Part shown: piece by piece, positions 24,135 to 32,500 of the stretch
Layout of the letters: each line of letters opens with the position of its first letter
How positions within the stretch are numbered: position 1 is the stretch's first letter
Assembly: GCF_001647275.1 (NCBI RefSeq)
Contig: NZ_LRMM01000004.1
Location: 1-64,000, forward strand
Reading direction: 5' to 3'
DNA: 64,000 nt
DNA from: Rufibacter ruber
Lineage (GTDB): Bacteria; Bacteroidota; Bacteroidia; Cytophagales; Hymenobacteraceae
Program-made: the position numbers and the translations under genes
The notes under the pieces: model-generated
The model's database searches: none
What the model was told of the DNA's origin: nothing
What the model saw: only the letters and a program-made list of their open reading frames with translations

Positions 24135-24878
24135 TTATTCAACCGGGGTGTAGTTGTACAGCTCAATGGCGTGGGCCAGTTGGTCTTTCTTTACCAGCTT
24201 GATAATCTGCGGAAGCAAGCTCACCCCCAGGCCTACAAAAAGTAACGGGGAGTAGCCTGAGTTCCGGCCGCTGTTGAACTGCTGCTGCAGCCCGGCAATG
24301 ATGAGCCCGGCGCCTACTACATACATGCCCGTGCGTATGTTTTGGCCGCGTTTGTACTGTTGCAGGGTCTCTATGCTGCCCGGGTTGTCAGACAAGGCTA
24401 CCCGTAAATTCTTATAGGTGAGGGGCTCTAAGGGCCCATTGTCTTTTGAGAAATAATAGACACGCCGCTGCGTAGGGTAGCCATAGCCATATCCGCCCAT
24501 ACCCATGCCTCCCATGCCTACGCCAATGCCGGGGCTGTAGGAACTGTAGTCTGTGCGGTACACAAAGTAGGTAGAAACCCGGCCGGGCTGCTCCCGCTGG
24601 GCAAAGTCACTGTACCGGCGCCCCGCGTTAAGACGCGCAAAAAAGCCGTCTGGGCTCTGGAAGTACTTCACCGTTTCTGGGGCGTACCGGAGCGAGTCAT
24701 CCAGCAGGAAGTAATTCTGTTTGAACACCGGGCTTTTATACTGCAGCCTGCGCGCATACACCCTCTCCCCGGTGTGCAGCTCAATAAAGTACGGTTGCCC
24801 TGAAGAGGTTTGCTGGGCGGCGGCACCCTCTGCCACCGCCCAGCAGAAGAAGAACAGGAAATATAATTTTTTGATCAT
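24135..24878 (-). CDS. hypothetical secreted protein with C-terminal membrane segment
   Basis: A 247-residue protein with a signal peptide (LYFLFFFCWAVAEGAAA). The mature part begins with strand-like sequence (YFIELHTGERVYARRLQYKS). A Gly/Met-rich linker (IGVGMGGMGMGGYGYGYPTQ) sits near residue 130. YVVGAGLIIAGLQQQF and LLFVGLGVSLLPQII near the C terminus look like two membrane or amphipathic segments. I do not recognise the family. A strong bidirectional terminator follows, so it is probably a single-gene unit. Confidence 0.7.
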   Translation of the reverse strand: MIKKLYFLFFFCWAVAEGAAAQQTSSGQPYFIELHTGERVYARRLQYKSPVFKQNYFLLDDSLRYAPETVKYFQSPDGFFARLNAGRRYSDFAQREQPGRVSTYFVYRTDYSSYSPGIGVGMGGMGMGGYGYGYPTQRRVYYFSKDNGPLEPLTYKNLRVALSDNPGSIETLQQYKRGQNIRTGMYVVGAGLIIAGLQQQFNSGRNSGYSPLLFVGLGVSLLPQIIKLVKKDQLAHAIELYNYTPVE

Positions 24879-25040
24879 AGCTCTCTTATAACGGAAAGTT
24901 CACCTCTCTATGATAAAATCTGAGCATAAAATACTGAAATACGCCTGTTTCAGGCAGATACCGCCGCCCCCGCGAAACAGCAGAGCCTAAACGCCAGTAA
25001 AAGAAAGGGAAGTGTATTGTTCCACTTAACTTAGAAGACC

Positions 25041-25289
25041 ATGGTAGTTGCAATTGTTATTTTAGTAGTCATAGCTTTTTTTGTGAGCATGTATTTTTAT
25101 AGGGCCAACAACCCCAGACCCGTGGAGTCAGGAAACGCTACCCGTATCTCTGGCGGCGGCCACAATGCCCCCGTTACCCCCGGGCAGACCAGTAAGGTGT
25201 CTCCTACCAACCCCGGAAGTATTCCTGACGGGACCGGGCGTGACAAAGGGAACGGCAACGCAGCCATGAGCAGCGGCATGCAGGGGTAA
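25041..25289 (+). CDS. small membrane-anchored protein
   Basis: An 82-residue protein. MVVAIVILVVIAFFVSMYFY is an uncleaved N-terminal membrane helix. The remainder is a low-complexity Gly/Pro/Asn/Thr/Ser-rich tail (HNAPVTPGQTSKVSPTNPGS) without a fold signature. The tail is probably disordered and the topology is not certain. The function is unknown. A hairpin terminator follows at 25312. Confidence 0.6.
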   Translation: MVVAIVILVVIAFFVSMYFYRANNPRPVESGNATRISGGGHNAPVTPGQTSKVSPTNPGSIPDGTGRDKGNGNAAMSSGMQG

Positions 25290-25311
25290 TCTCTGCTGGC
25301 CTACTTAAAGC

Positions 25312-25354
25312 GAAAGGGCAGGTAGTTCTAAAACCACCTGCCCTTCCTTTTTTC
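25312..25354. terminator. bidirectional terminator
   Basis: AAAGGGCAGGT, 11-nt loop, ACCTGCCCTT and a TTTTTT tract. It lies between the small membrane protein and the convergent Hsp20 gene. Confidence 0.88.
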
Positions 25355-25365
25355 AGGTAAGTAAC

Positions 25366-25926
25366 TTAATGGGTGCCGTTTTCATGGGCCAGGCTTGGCT
25401 GCTTCTTTTTGGGAGCAGCGGCTTTCACCGGGTTCTGGTTCCCTGTGCCTGAACTCTCTTCTAATTGCACCGGCTGAGCGGCCCCATCCCGCACTTGAAT
25501 GCGGTGGCGGGCGGTTTTACGCTCGTCTTTTGGCACTGTCACCCGCAGAATACCGTTCTCAAAAACGGCTTCAATTTTCTCGGGGTCTATGGTGTCTGGC
25601 AGCCTGAAAGAGCGGCTGAAGGTACCATAATGGTTTTCCACCAGATGGTACTTCTTCTCTTTTTGCTCTTTCTGCAGGGTGCGCTCGCCAGAGATGGTCA
25701 GCTGCCCCTCATGGAAATCCAGCTGGATGTCTTCTTTGGCAAGCCCGGGGAGCGTTGCCTCTATCTGGTAGCTCTGGTCTGTCTCACAAATGTCTACCAG
25801 TGGGCTAAAGCGGTTCAACCGCTCACGGTTGTTCACAGAATCATTAAAGAAGCGGTCAAGCATGCTGCTGAATGTCTGCGGCATGAAGTCTTCAAAGCCG
25901 CTTCTGCTACCTTGAATGGCCATCAT
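25366..25926 (-). CDS. Hsp20/alpha-crystallin small heat-shock protein
   Basis: A 186-residue small heat-shock protein. The N-terminal arm contains FSSMLDRFFNDSV. The alpha-crystallin domain starts near residue 42 (SPLVDICETDQSYQIEATLP) and runs through GLAKEDIQLDFHEGQLTISG, YGTFSRSFRLPDTIDPEKIE and FENGILRVTVPK, with the GILRVTVPK strand typical of the family. The C-terminal tail is long and Lys/Pro-rich (KAAAPKKKQPS) and lacks an obvious IxI oligomerisation motif. These ATP-independent chaperones hold unfolded proteins. A second, divergent Hsp20-like gene lies about 100 bp upstream in the same direction. No CIRCE element is visible. Confidence 0.93.
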   Translation of the reverse strand: MMAIQGSRSGFEDFMPQTFSSMLDRFFNDSVNNRERLNRFSPLVDICETDQSYQIEATLPGLAKEDIQLDFHEGQLTISGERTLQKEQKEKKYHLVENHYGTFSRSFRLPDTIDPEKIEAVFENGILRVTVPKDERKTARHRIQVRDGAAQPVQLEESSGTGNQNPVKAAAPKKKQPSLAHENGTH

Positions 25927-26028
25927 TACTCCTTTCTTTTTTAAACATGTGATGCAACAAAATGTAACAGTCTAGTAGACACGGGGGCCGTTGAAGCCAG
26001 GTACAAAGGCATGGAACGGTTCTGGCCG

Positions 26029-26409
26029 TTACCGTTGCTCAATCTCTAGCAGCCTGGGGCCCTGTGGCAGGTAAGGCACACGTACCTGAAGCTCGTGGTC
26101 TTCATGCACTACCGTAATCTGGCCGAAGTCCACAAAAGGGGGCAACGTCACCTGGTGCTGGAACAGCGGGATCTGCATGGCCGGGTTCAGCTCACTTTGG
26201 TGCAGCGCCATCAGGGTCAGCTGGTTTTTGTCCAGCAGCACCTGGCACTGGCTCAGGTCAATGCCCGGCAGGGTCACCCGGAGCACCAATTCTTTCTTGA
26301 GTTTGTCAATCCTTAACTGCGGCTGACTTACCCCACCGCCCAGGGTATTGGTCAGGTCAATGTAATGGGCTATATTCTGTAAGAACTTTTTATCTTTTAT
26401 CAGTTTCAT
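26029..26409 (-). CDS. divergent Hsp20-like protein
   Basis: A 126-residue protein with a degenerate alpha-crystallin-like domain: PQLRIDKLKKELVLRVTLPG, then LSQCQVLLDKNQLTLMAL, VTLPPFVDFGQITVVHEDHE and LQVRVPYLP correspond by position to strands of Hsp20 (compare ATLPGLAKEDIQL...GILRVTVP in the neighbour). The hallmark A-x-x-x-n-G-v-L motif is lost. It lacks the N-terminal arm and C-terminal tail. It precedes the normal Hsp20 in the same direction, so it may be a modulating partner or a diverged duplicate. The call is by pattern only. Confidence 0.65.
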   Translation of the reverse strand: MKLIKDKKFLQNIAHYIDLTNTLGGGVSQPQLRIDKLKKELVLRVTLPGIDLSQCQVLLDKNQLTLMALHQSELNPAMQIPLFQHQVTLPPFVDFGQITVVHEDHELQVRVPYLPQGPRLLEIEQR

Positions 26410-26728
26410 ATCACTTTCTCCTCTTCAACACGTTGATAGTTAACGGGTCAATAGCAAAGGCTGTACCACAGCCCGGCACGCACGTGCTTGCCCTCTGGTA
26501 AAGACACTTTGTCAAGGAGAAGAAGAATGGAAATGGCATTATGTCAGGATTCTTACAAACGGGTAAGCAGCTTGTTTTCCTGCTGCCCTGACAAAATCAG
26601 GCGGCTTGGAGGCTGCTATGCCGAGGGAAAGCAGGGGCAGGCGGGCAATTTTCAATAATTTGTCACTCAAAGCACCTGTTTTCCGTACCAGTCCTAAATT
26701 TTTCCTTACATCTGTTACTTCCCCGGGT

Positions 26729-27157
26729 ATGGTACTCACCTACTTTCAGAACCATGTGGTTACAATTAGCTATGATGACGAAGCTCAATTAGGAATAGCT
26801 GAATGGAATGGCTTTCTCAATACCCACGAGTTCAGAGAGGCAATTACGGCCTGCCTTGCTTTAATGGAAGAACACAAGCCTTTGCGCTGGCTGGGCGATA
26901 ACAGAAAAATGAAGGCTATTCGGCAGGTAGACCAGGAGTGGTTTGTGGAGGAAGTACTGCCCCGGCTATACGCCAGTTCCCTGCGTAGAAACGTGACGCT
27001 GGTCTCTGAGGATTTCTTCAACAAAACTGCGGTAGAGCAGATGTACAAACGTGCCGAGGGGTTGGGAGACTTGGTCACCAAAGAGTTTGGCAATAAGCCC
27101 CACGCCATGGCCTGGCTGCTGGAGCCTGTTTCCAGCGCCCTGCAACAGCAAGGGTAA
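26729..27157 (+). CDS. SpoIIAA/STAS-like domain protein, paralogue 1
   Basis: A 142-residue cytoplasmic protein starting MVLTYFQNHVVTISYDDEAQ. LGIAEWNGFLNTHEFREAIT, WLGDNRKMKAIRQVDQEWFV and LRRNVTLVSEDFF form an alternating strand-helix pattern of the kind seen in SpoIIAA-like/STAS proteins. It is clearly related to the protein at 28268: both share TI.YD.E..LG.A.W.G..N, a WL.DNR.M.A motif, and a common A..WLL near the end. The 41-residue N-terminal extension of the longer reading is not conserved in the paralogue, so the Met at 26729 is preferred. Function is unknown. Confidence 0.72.
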   Translation: MVLTYFQNHVVTISYDDEAQLGIAEWNGFLNTHEFREAITACLALMEEHKPLRWLGDNRKMKAIRQVDQEWFVEEVLPRLYASSLRRNVTLVSEDFFNKTAVEQMYKRAEGLGDLVTKEFGNKPHAMAWLLEPVSSALQQQG

Positions 27158-27208
27158 AATCTCTTTCACTCGCCAGGGCAGTAGGGGCTACAGTAAAAGC
27201 CATAAATA

Positions 27209-27351
27209 AGAGCTTGATTAAATTTTGGTTTTGCGAGCGAAAATGGGGAGCGAAAGGTTCTGACGAAGCGTTTCTATGGTGGGAGAAAAATGCGATGTCA
27301 GGTTCTTTTGATACCCGTTTGCAGCAGAAAAGACAAATTTAAACCTGCTCT
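27209..27351 (+). repeat. family B (MITE-like) element, copy 4, clearest ends
   Basis: The left end AGAGCTTGATTAAATTTT and the right end AAATTTAAACCTGCTCT form an imperfect inverted repeat of about 17 bp (14 matches). The internal blocks GCGAAAATGGGGAGCGAAAGG and GTCAGGTTCTTTTGA are shared. Length 143 bp, no ORF. Confidence 0.85.
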
Positions 27352-27607
27352 AAGGCTGAAGAACATGGCCTTTGCTTTCTTTCACTCCTCCAGGGTCCAC
27401 ACCAACCGCTGAGTTGTCTGATCAGGCCGTCTTGCCTGTGGAATAAGATACAGCCCATCCCTTTGCTGGCTGGAGCACGCTTCTAACTAGAACCACAGGC
27501 GCTGCTGCTGATAAACGAGAAGAGGGCAGTGATAGAGCATAAAGGCTTCAGCAATACGGTCTAGCTCAGGTCAGAACGCCTGTGCAGACGGTTTTATCCA
27601 GGTTCGC

Positions 27608-27655
27608 CCTGCTGTTTTGGAGCTGTTTTTCAGAAAACAGCTCCAAAACAGCAGG
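27608..27655. repeat. family A palindrome, perfect
   Basis: CCTGCTGTTTTGGAGCTGTT ... AACAGCTCCAAAACAGCAGG. The spacer is GGAG/CTCC. Confidence 0.93.
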
Positions 27656-28082
27656 AGGTGTTGCCGCTAAAGAAAATGTCTGGAAGCATACAGAGGAATA
27701 ATAGTAACCCGGGAAAGTTCTCCCCTGGTATTTTTAAGCCGATGGATAGCTCTGTCAGGTGCCAAAAGCATGAATGCAGGCTTCTGGTGCCTTTGCGGCA
27801 AAATCGTTAAAATTTCACCATGTTTTGGGGCACAACCTGCATTTCAATACTTATCTTTGAAATAGCTTCGAGCGGCTCAACCTAAGTACTTAGACAGAAT
27901 ACATATTCCTTTTCCCTGGGTGTCCTTTTGCAAGAATCTCTGTGGCGAACGGCAGCTGTGGTCACTAAGCGCTTCACTCATTTGCTGCCAAGTTCCTTTG
28001 CAGAGAGGAATAAAATAGATAACGAAAGCTGTTTAGAGTTATCAAGTGTATTGGGTGCAAGCGGCAAGGGGAGGCTAGCATT

Positions 28083-28122
28083 CTGTTTTAGGGCTGTATT
28101 CTGAAAAGTAGCCCTAAAACGG
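28083..28122. repeat. family A palindrome
   Basis: CTGTTTTAGGGCTGTATT, CTGA, AAAGTAGCCCTAAAACGG. The spacer is AGGG/CCCT, with the inner half-sites damaged. Confidence 0.82.
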
Positions 28123-28267
28123 CGGCACAGGCAAGTGCTGGCGCCCTACACCCTTCCAGAGAGAAAAGGGGGGAAACACTAGACAGGTGCACTATTAAAT
28201 TTCTGATCCTACACCTCAGGGTCTACTATTCAATACTATATTTTATATACTTCTTATTTATTGATAC

Positions 28268-28702
28268 ATGTTGCAAAGTTTGCCCAAGGTTTACTTTCAA
28301 AGTGATGCTGTGACCATTCAGTATGATGAAGAGCAACGGCTGGGGATGGCCATTTGGCGGGGGCATTTCAACAGTGCTGATCTGCGGGAAGCCATTCTGT
28401 TGTGTGGCTATATCATTGAGCGGTTTGGGCTGACCCGCTGGTTGGCAGACAACAGAAGAATGCGGGCCTTCAGTGACGAAGACAAGCTCTGGATGCTGGA
28501 GCACATGGTGCCTAAACTAATGACCAGCGCCCTGTGCCGCATGGCTACCCTGGTTTCTGCTGATGAGAAGCAGGCGGCGGCTATCAAGTACATTGAGAAG
28601 CACGCCGGAGACCTGGGGAAGCTGCTGATCCGGGATTTTCAAGACGAAGAAGAGGCCCTGGAATGGCTTCTGCAGGAGACAGACCCAGGCCCCAATCAGT
28701 AG
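28268..28702 (+). CDS. SpoIIAA/STAS-like domain protein, paralogue 2
   Basis: A 144-residue protein related to the one at 26729 along its whole length: VTIQYDEEQRLGMAIWRGHF, LTRWLADNRRMRAF, and LCRMATLVSADE have counterparts there. It is predicted to be soluble, with a mixed strand-helix pattern. The two copies lie in the same direction about 1.1 kb apart, separated by a family B element and two palindromes. They may be an old tandem duplication later split by repeat insertion. No kinase or phosphatase partner of a classic STAS module is adjacent; the nearest signalling genes start at 28974 on the other strand. Confidence 0.72.
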   Translation: MLQSLPKVYFQSDAVTIQYDEEQRLGMAIWRGHFNSADLREAILLCGYIIERFGLTRWLADNRRMRAFSDEDKLWMLEHMVPKLMTSALCRMATLVSADEKQAAAIKYIEKHAGDLGKLLIRDFQDEEEALEWLLQETDPGPNQ

Positions 28703-28792
28703 CCCCATTGCTTTCCCGGCCCAGAGAAGCTGTAAGCGTGAACATTCTCCCTTTGCCTACCAGATACTCCTCCCCAGAGGCATGTGAGGCGG

Positions 28793-28840
28793 GTTTCTGT
28801 TTTAGGCCTGTTTTGGCCAAAACAGGCCTAAAACAGAAAC
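28793..28840. repeat. family A palindrome, perfect 48 bp
   Basis: GTTTCTGTTTTAGGCCTGTT ... AACAGGCCTAAAACAGAAAC. The spacer is AGGC/GCCT and the centre TTTTGGCCAAAA leaves no unpaired loop. Confidence 0.95.
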
Positions 28841-28973
28841 TTGTGACGCTCCCTACGCCCGTGTTGATGTGAGCGCGGCCATGCCTTGGGCAGCACAAGT
28901 TCCCCAAGAGGCGTTTACACACCACAAGCTGCTGGCCTTTTTCTGTTCAGAGAGGGGAGATTTACTAGCCGAC

Positions 28974-29618
28974 TTAAGGAGACGTCTCCTTGACAATGCT
29001 CTGCTCCAGGGCGAGTTTCACCAGCTCAGCGGTATTCTTGACTTTTAGTTTGACGTGAATGTTGCGGCGGTGTGTTTCTACCGTGAATATTGAGAGGAAC
29101 AGTTTGTCAGCGATTTCTGCGCTGGAAAGCCCTTGAACCACCAGGTGCAGAATCTCTACTTCGCGTTTAGACAGCTTGTGCATGTTCACAAAATTATCTT
29201 TAAACGCCTCTGACGGGTTTTTTAAGCTGACAGACTTGCTGTTCAGTTTATAGGTGCCGGCCGCCACCTGTTTGATGGTGGCCACCACCGTCTCCGGTTC
29301 GGCGTCTTTCAGGAGGTAGGCGTCTATGCCCAGGGTGATGCAGTTGTGGAGCAGGGCTTCATCTGCGTACATGGTAATGACAATTTTCTTGCAGCTGATC
29401 CCGTACTCCTTCATTCGGGCTAGGGTGCTCTCGCCGTTAAAGAAGGGCATGTTCAGGTCAATGAGCGCCACGTGCGCCTGCTGGTTCCGGAGGTAGTCAA
29501 TCATGGACCGCCCGTCATTGAAGATCGCTTTTACCGCCAGCTCAGGGTCTTTGCTCAAAATAGTGGCTAACCCTTGTGCAAAGAGGCGGTGATCATCTGC
29601 AATTACAATCTCAACCAT
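28974..29618 (-). CDS. NarL/LuxR-family response regulator
   Basis: A 214-residue two-component response regulator. The receiver domain (1-120) has the acidic pocket VIADDH, the phospho-acceptor Asp in ALIDLNMPFFNGES near residue 55, Thr in VITMYAD and Lys in LLKDAEPE. The C-terminal LuxR-type HTH (about 148-210) is LSKREVEILHLVVQGLSSAE then IADKLFLSIFTVETHRRNIH. The cognate kinase gene lies 6 bp upstream, so they form one transcript. The output genes are unknown. Confidence 0.95.
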   Translation of the reverse strand: MVEIVIADDHRLFAQGLATILSKDPELAVKAIFNDGRSMIDYLRNQQAHVALIDLNMPFFNGESTLARMKEYGISCKKIVITMYADEALLHNCITLGIDAYLLKDAEPETVVATIKQVAAGTYKLNSKSVSLKNPSEAFKDNFVNMHKLSKREVEILHLVVQGLSSAEIADKLFLSIFTVETHRRNIHVKLKVKNTAELVKLALEQSIVKETSP

Positions 29619-29624
29619 AGTGCT

Positions 29625-30416
29625 TTATTTTAAAAGGCCAGGAGCGTAAGGCTGGCGGGGGAACTTCAACTCAATACGGGTGCCGCTTTCAAGGCGCGAA
29701 GAAATGTCTGCCTGCCCATGAATGGCCTCCATGCGTTTTTTGATGTTGCTGAGGCCAGAGCCTTGTGCCGCGCCGGTTATGTCAAAGCCAACGCCGTTGT
29801 CTGCTATCTCTAAAGTACAGGTATTCTGGTCTTCTGCCAAATGTAAATTCACGGTGACCAAGGTGGCATTGGCGTGCTTTAAAATGTTGTTCAGGCTCTC
29901 CTGAAAAGTTCTGAAGACAATGAGCTTGTTTTTGCTGTCTATGGTGCAGTCACATTCTTCGTGCACAAACTCGGTCTGGAGGTTACTGCTGCGCTCCACT
30001 TTGTCCAGTTCCGTCTGGATCAGGTGGGGGAGCGGTACCTCGTCAGCCCAGTCAGTGTTCAATGACTTTGAAAGGGTGCGCACGTCTCTGATAGCCCCCG
30101 CAACCAGTTCTTTGGCAAAGGTGACCTGTTCCGGGTTGTGCGCATCATGCAGGTTGAGCTTGACCAGTGACAGGATCTGGCCCAGGTTGTCATGCAGTTC
30201 CCGGCCTACATACTTCAGGGTTTCGTCCTGTATCTCCAGCCTTGAGTCTGTGATGGCTTTCTCATATGCCGCCTTGAGCTTCTGGGTCTCTTTCAGGTGT
30301 TGAAGCTGCTTTTTCTGGTAGGCAAAAAGGAAGGAGATGATAAAGAAGACCAGGACCAGCAGAATAGCCGAACCGGCTACAATAACGGTGATGATATCTG
30401 ACGGGGTCTCAAACAT
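29625..30416 (-). CDS. NarX-like sensor histidine kinase
   Basis: A 263-residue kinase with one N-terminal membrane helix (IILVLVFFIISFLFAY region), a coiled linker (KKQLQHLKETQKLKAAYEKA) and a HisKA_3 phospho-acceptor site YVGRELHDNLGQILSLV near residue 90. The HATPase domain follows, with the N box ESLNNILKHANA, G1 IADNGVGFD and G2 GSGLSNIKKRMEAI. There is almost no extracytoplasmic sensor. Its start overlaps the preceding membrane-protein gene by 40 bp, which suggests that protein supplies sensing. The response regulator follows 6 bp later. Confidence 0.94.
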   Translation of the reverse strand: MFETPSDIITVIVAGSAILLVLVFFIISFLFAYQKKQLQHLKETQKLKAAYEKAITDSRLEIQDETLKYVGRELHDNLGQILSLVKLNLHDAHNPEQVTFAKELVAGAIRDVRTLSKSLNTDWADEVPLPHLIQTELDKVERSSNLQTEFVHEECDCTIDSKNKLIVFRTFQESLNNILKHANATLVTVNLHLAEDQNTCTLEIADNGVGFDITGAAQGSGLSNIKKRMEAIHGQADISSRLESGTRIELKFPRQPYAPGLLK

Positions 30417-31036
30417 GACAGAGCTACTCCAAACAAGGTATACAGCATGATATTCATGAGCTGCAGAATAAGGGTGACCTGCATAAGCCAGCCGTGGTCA
30501 AACTGGCTCAGGTAGTTCAGAAACCCAAAGTACAGCAAAGTGCCCGGGAAATACATCAGCAAACCGGTGGCCACCCAGAACCGCCAGCTCTTTAGCAGGT
30601 TTTCCTGCGGATTCTGGAACCGGCTTTTGAAGTACAGCAGGCTGAACAGCACCAGCAGCGCCGCCCCCAGCATGAGGGTAAAGTGGTTGAACCGCTGTAG
30701 GCCCTGGATAAAAAACAGGTTTACTAACCCAAGCACCATAAAGCCCCCCGCCACATACAGCACCGCCTTTCTGCTGAAGGCCGAGAAGCTGTCTTTTAAA
30801 ATGAGCAGATAGACCGGAATGATCAGGATTGTGTACAGGTTGAAGATCCAGGTGGCGTGGTTGCCTATGCCTTTGTACCGGGCCCCCAAGCCTAACAACT
30901 CAACCAAAGAAGTCACCGCCAGCACCAGCACCAACAAGGTTCCGCCAAACTGTCTGATGTCTTTCAAGGCAAACAGGCTGTAGACGGTGAGTGAAAACAA
31001 GACAGCGTAATAAATGTACCTAAGTGTCTCTAACAT
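30377..31036 (-). CDS. multi-pass membrane protein upstream of the histidine kinase
   Basis: A 219-residue hydrophobic protein with about seven predicted membrane helices (for example IYYAVLFSLTVYSLFAL, TLLVLVLAVTSLVELLGL, NLYTILIIPVYLLIL, AVLYVAGGFMVLGLVNLFF, LMLGAALLVLFSLLYF, FWVATGLLMYFPGTLLYFGF, VTLILQLMNIMLYTLFGV). It resembles the 7TM input modules that precede small kinases in Bacteroidota. It overlaps the kinase start by 40 bp. The first gene of a three-gene unit with kinase and regulator, it is the probable sensor, though this is inferred from position. Confidence 0.78.
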   Translation of the reverse strand: MLETLRYIYYAVLFSLTVYSLFALKDIRQFGGTLLVLVLAVTSLVELLGLGARYKGIGNHATWIFNLYTILIIPVYLLILKDSFSAFSRKAVLYVAGGFMVLGLVNLFFIQGLQRFNHFTLMLGAALLVLFSLLYFKSRFQNPQENLLKSWRFWVATGLLMYFPGTLLYFGFLNYLSQFDHGWLMQVTLILQLMNIMLYTLFGVALSCLRPRQISSPLL

Positions 31037-31081
31037 TCAATATTTAGTTTCTTTGGTTGAAGTATGTACTAGAGCAAGTTT

Positions 31082-31246
31082 AGAGCATGCTTGAATCTGT
31101 CTTCTGCGCTGCCAACGGGCCTCAAAAGAACCTGACCTGGCGGTTGCCTCGCACCAGCGCGCGGCTATGCCGCTCAAAAAAACAGGATAGAAGAAACTTT
31201 TCACTCCCCGTTTTCGCCTGCAATACCAAAAGTTAAACAAGCGCTT
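31082..31246 (-). repeat. family B (MITE-like) element, copy 5, reverse orientation
   Basis: On the + strand it begins AGAGCATGCTTGAATCTGTC and ends CAAAAGTTAAACAAGCGCTT. Shared blocks in reverse are CTCAAAAGAACCTGACC, GGTTGCCTCGC and CACTCCCCGTTTTCGCCTGC. It lies 45 bp upstream of the membrane-protein start. Confidence 0.82.
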
Positions 31247-31777
31247 AAAAGGTGTCTCTGTGCTGCAAAGAGCCACAGCAAAAGCCGGGCTCTCTGCTTT
31301 TATCATGGTTGTAGCGTTGCTGCCCGGCTTTAAGGCCGCCTCAGCAGAGCTTCCAACCTGATATTCTCCGCTTGCAATCTAACCTGTAAACCTGCCCTAA
31401 CTGGTGTAGGGAAATCTCTGTTTTAGGCCTGTTTTCAGAAAAACAAGCCTAAAGCAGCCCCAGAACCCTATTGGCAGCACAATAGCCGATAGGGCGCGCT
31501 CTTCTTTTCCCGGTACGTTCTGCCGGTGAATGGCAGGTACTGGAAAGGTATGTTTAAAATTTGTCTTTGTCGCCGCCTTGCACTGTTGCCCAACCCTGCC
31601 CCGGTGATGGTGCTGCGTAGGGCACTGGCTGTACATTCTACAAACAGTTCCTGCTGCATCTTCCCCTTTCAGGGTGCCAGGGCATCTTGCTTACCTGCAG
31701 AAGCTGAGGCCACAGGTAAACGGCTTTACCTGTGGCCTGAGAGCTATAAGATAGTACTGCTCTTCTTGCTGAACTGC
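31247..31777. other. gene-free stretch
   Basis: It holds one family A palindrome (31418) and the imperfect repeat CACAGGTAAACGG/TTTACCTGTGG near 31711-31736, which could end transcription of the gene at 31778. No credible ORF. Confidence 0.5.
31418..31457. repeat. family A palindrome
   Basis: CTGTTTTAGGCCTGTTTT, CAGA, AAAACAAGCCTAAAGCAG. The spacer is AGGC/GCCT, with two half-site mismatches. Confidence 0.83.
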
Positions 31778-32233
31778 TTAGCCCTGCTCCTCCTGGTCTA
31801 GCTGGTCTGCTTCAGCCAAAAGCGTGTCAATGGCGCAGCCTTCGCCCGGAGGGCAGAGGGAACCCCATTCATAGATAGTCCCGTCATCATCTGCAGGGTT
31901 GCTGGCAATGGCTACGTAGTCATTGTCTGTGAGGGCGTCTTTTCTGTTTCTGGTGCCAACTAGAATGATGGTGTGGTACCGCTTCTTATCACTGGGCTCA
32001 GTCCTGATGCCGTAGTACGTTCTAATGCCATCACACTGGGCTTCAACTAAAATCTTCTCGTAGATCGCTTTTGAGAAATAGCAGGCACGGCTGTCATTGC
32101 GGTTGTTGCCGTGCTGGGCAATGACGTCAGTGCGTTCGCGCTTGTAGTCTCTGACCATTTGCATCATTTCTTTTTTATCAATCTGGCGCTCTTCAATGGC
32201 GCCCTCTCCTTGAAGGTTGATAAGTTTTGGCAT
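31778..32233 (-). CDS. hypothetical protein of a Bacteroidota family
   Basis: A 151-residue soluble protein. Conserved-looking parts are SRACYFSKAIYEKILVEAQC then DGIRTYYGIRTEPSDKKRYH and TIILVGTRNRKDAL. A region with CPPGEGCAIDTLL and an acidic C terminus (ADQLDQEEQG) follows. The GIR.YYG motif followed by a strand ending ILVG recurs in uncharacterised Bacteroidota proteins as I recall, with no known role. It is flanked by repeats on both sides and appears to be transcribed alone. Confidence 0.7.
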   Translation of the reverse strand: MPKLINLQGEGAIEERQIDKKEMMQMVRDYKRERTDVIAQHGNNRNDSRACYFSKAIYEKILVEAQCDGIRTYYGIRTEPSDKKRYHTIILVGTRNRKDALTDNDYVAIASNPADDDGTIYEWGSLCPPGEGCAIDTLLAEADQLDQEEQG

Positions 32234-32264
32234 AGGGTTTTCGTTTATGAATGGTTGGTAAGGA

Positions 32265-32358
32265 CTTGTTCAGATTCTGGGTCAGGAGATTCTGCTGCGC
32301 GCGTTCTTGCTCTGCCCGGTTGCCGCACAAAAAACAAAACTCAAACACGCTCCTAAAG
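32265..32358 (-). repeat. decayed family B fragment, reverse
   Basis: Contains GCCCGGTTGCCGCACAAAAA and ends AACTCAAACACGCTCCTAAA, matching the end of the reverse copy at 31082. It sits just upstream of the 31778 gene. Confidence 0.4.
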
Positions 32359-32500
32359 ATGCAAGCGCTTAGGCAACAAAACAATACCTGAATATAAGTA
32401 GATTCTGCCACTCTCATAGACCTTGCCTGCTTTGCATTTGTAGATAGTGTTCCCTGGCCGGAAACCAAGCCCAGTCAACCGCGTCTGGCAACAGTAACTT

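Larger units (their letters stand above)
27352..28267. other. gene-free stretch
   Basis: Apart from two family A palindromes (27608, 28083) I see no credible ORF, tRNA or terminator in these 900 bases. Confidence 0.6.

Noticed and set aside
28584-28925. 113-codon - strand frame near 28.6-28.9 kb
   Set aside because: It crosses a perfect palindrome and overlaps a supported gene on the + strand.
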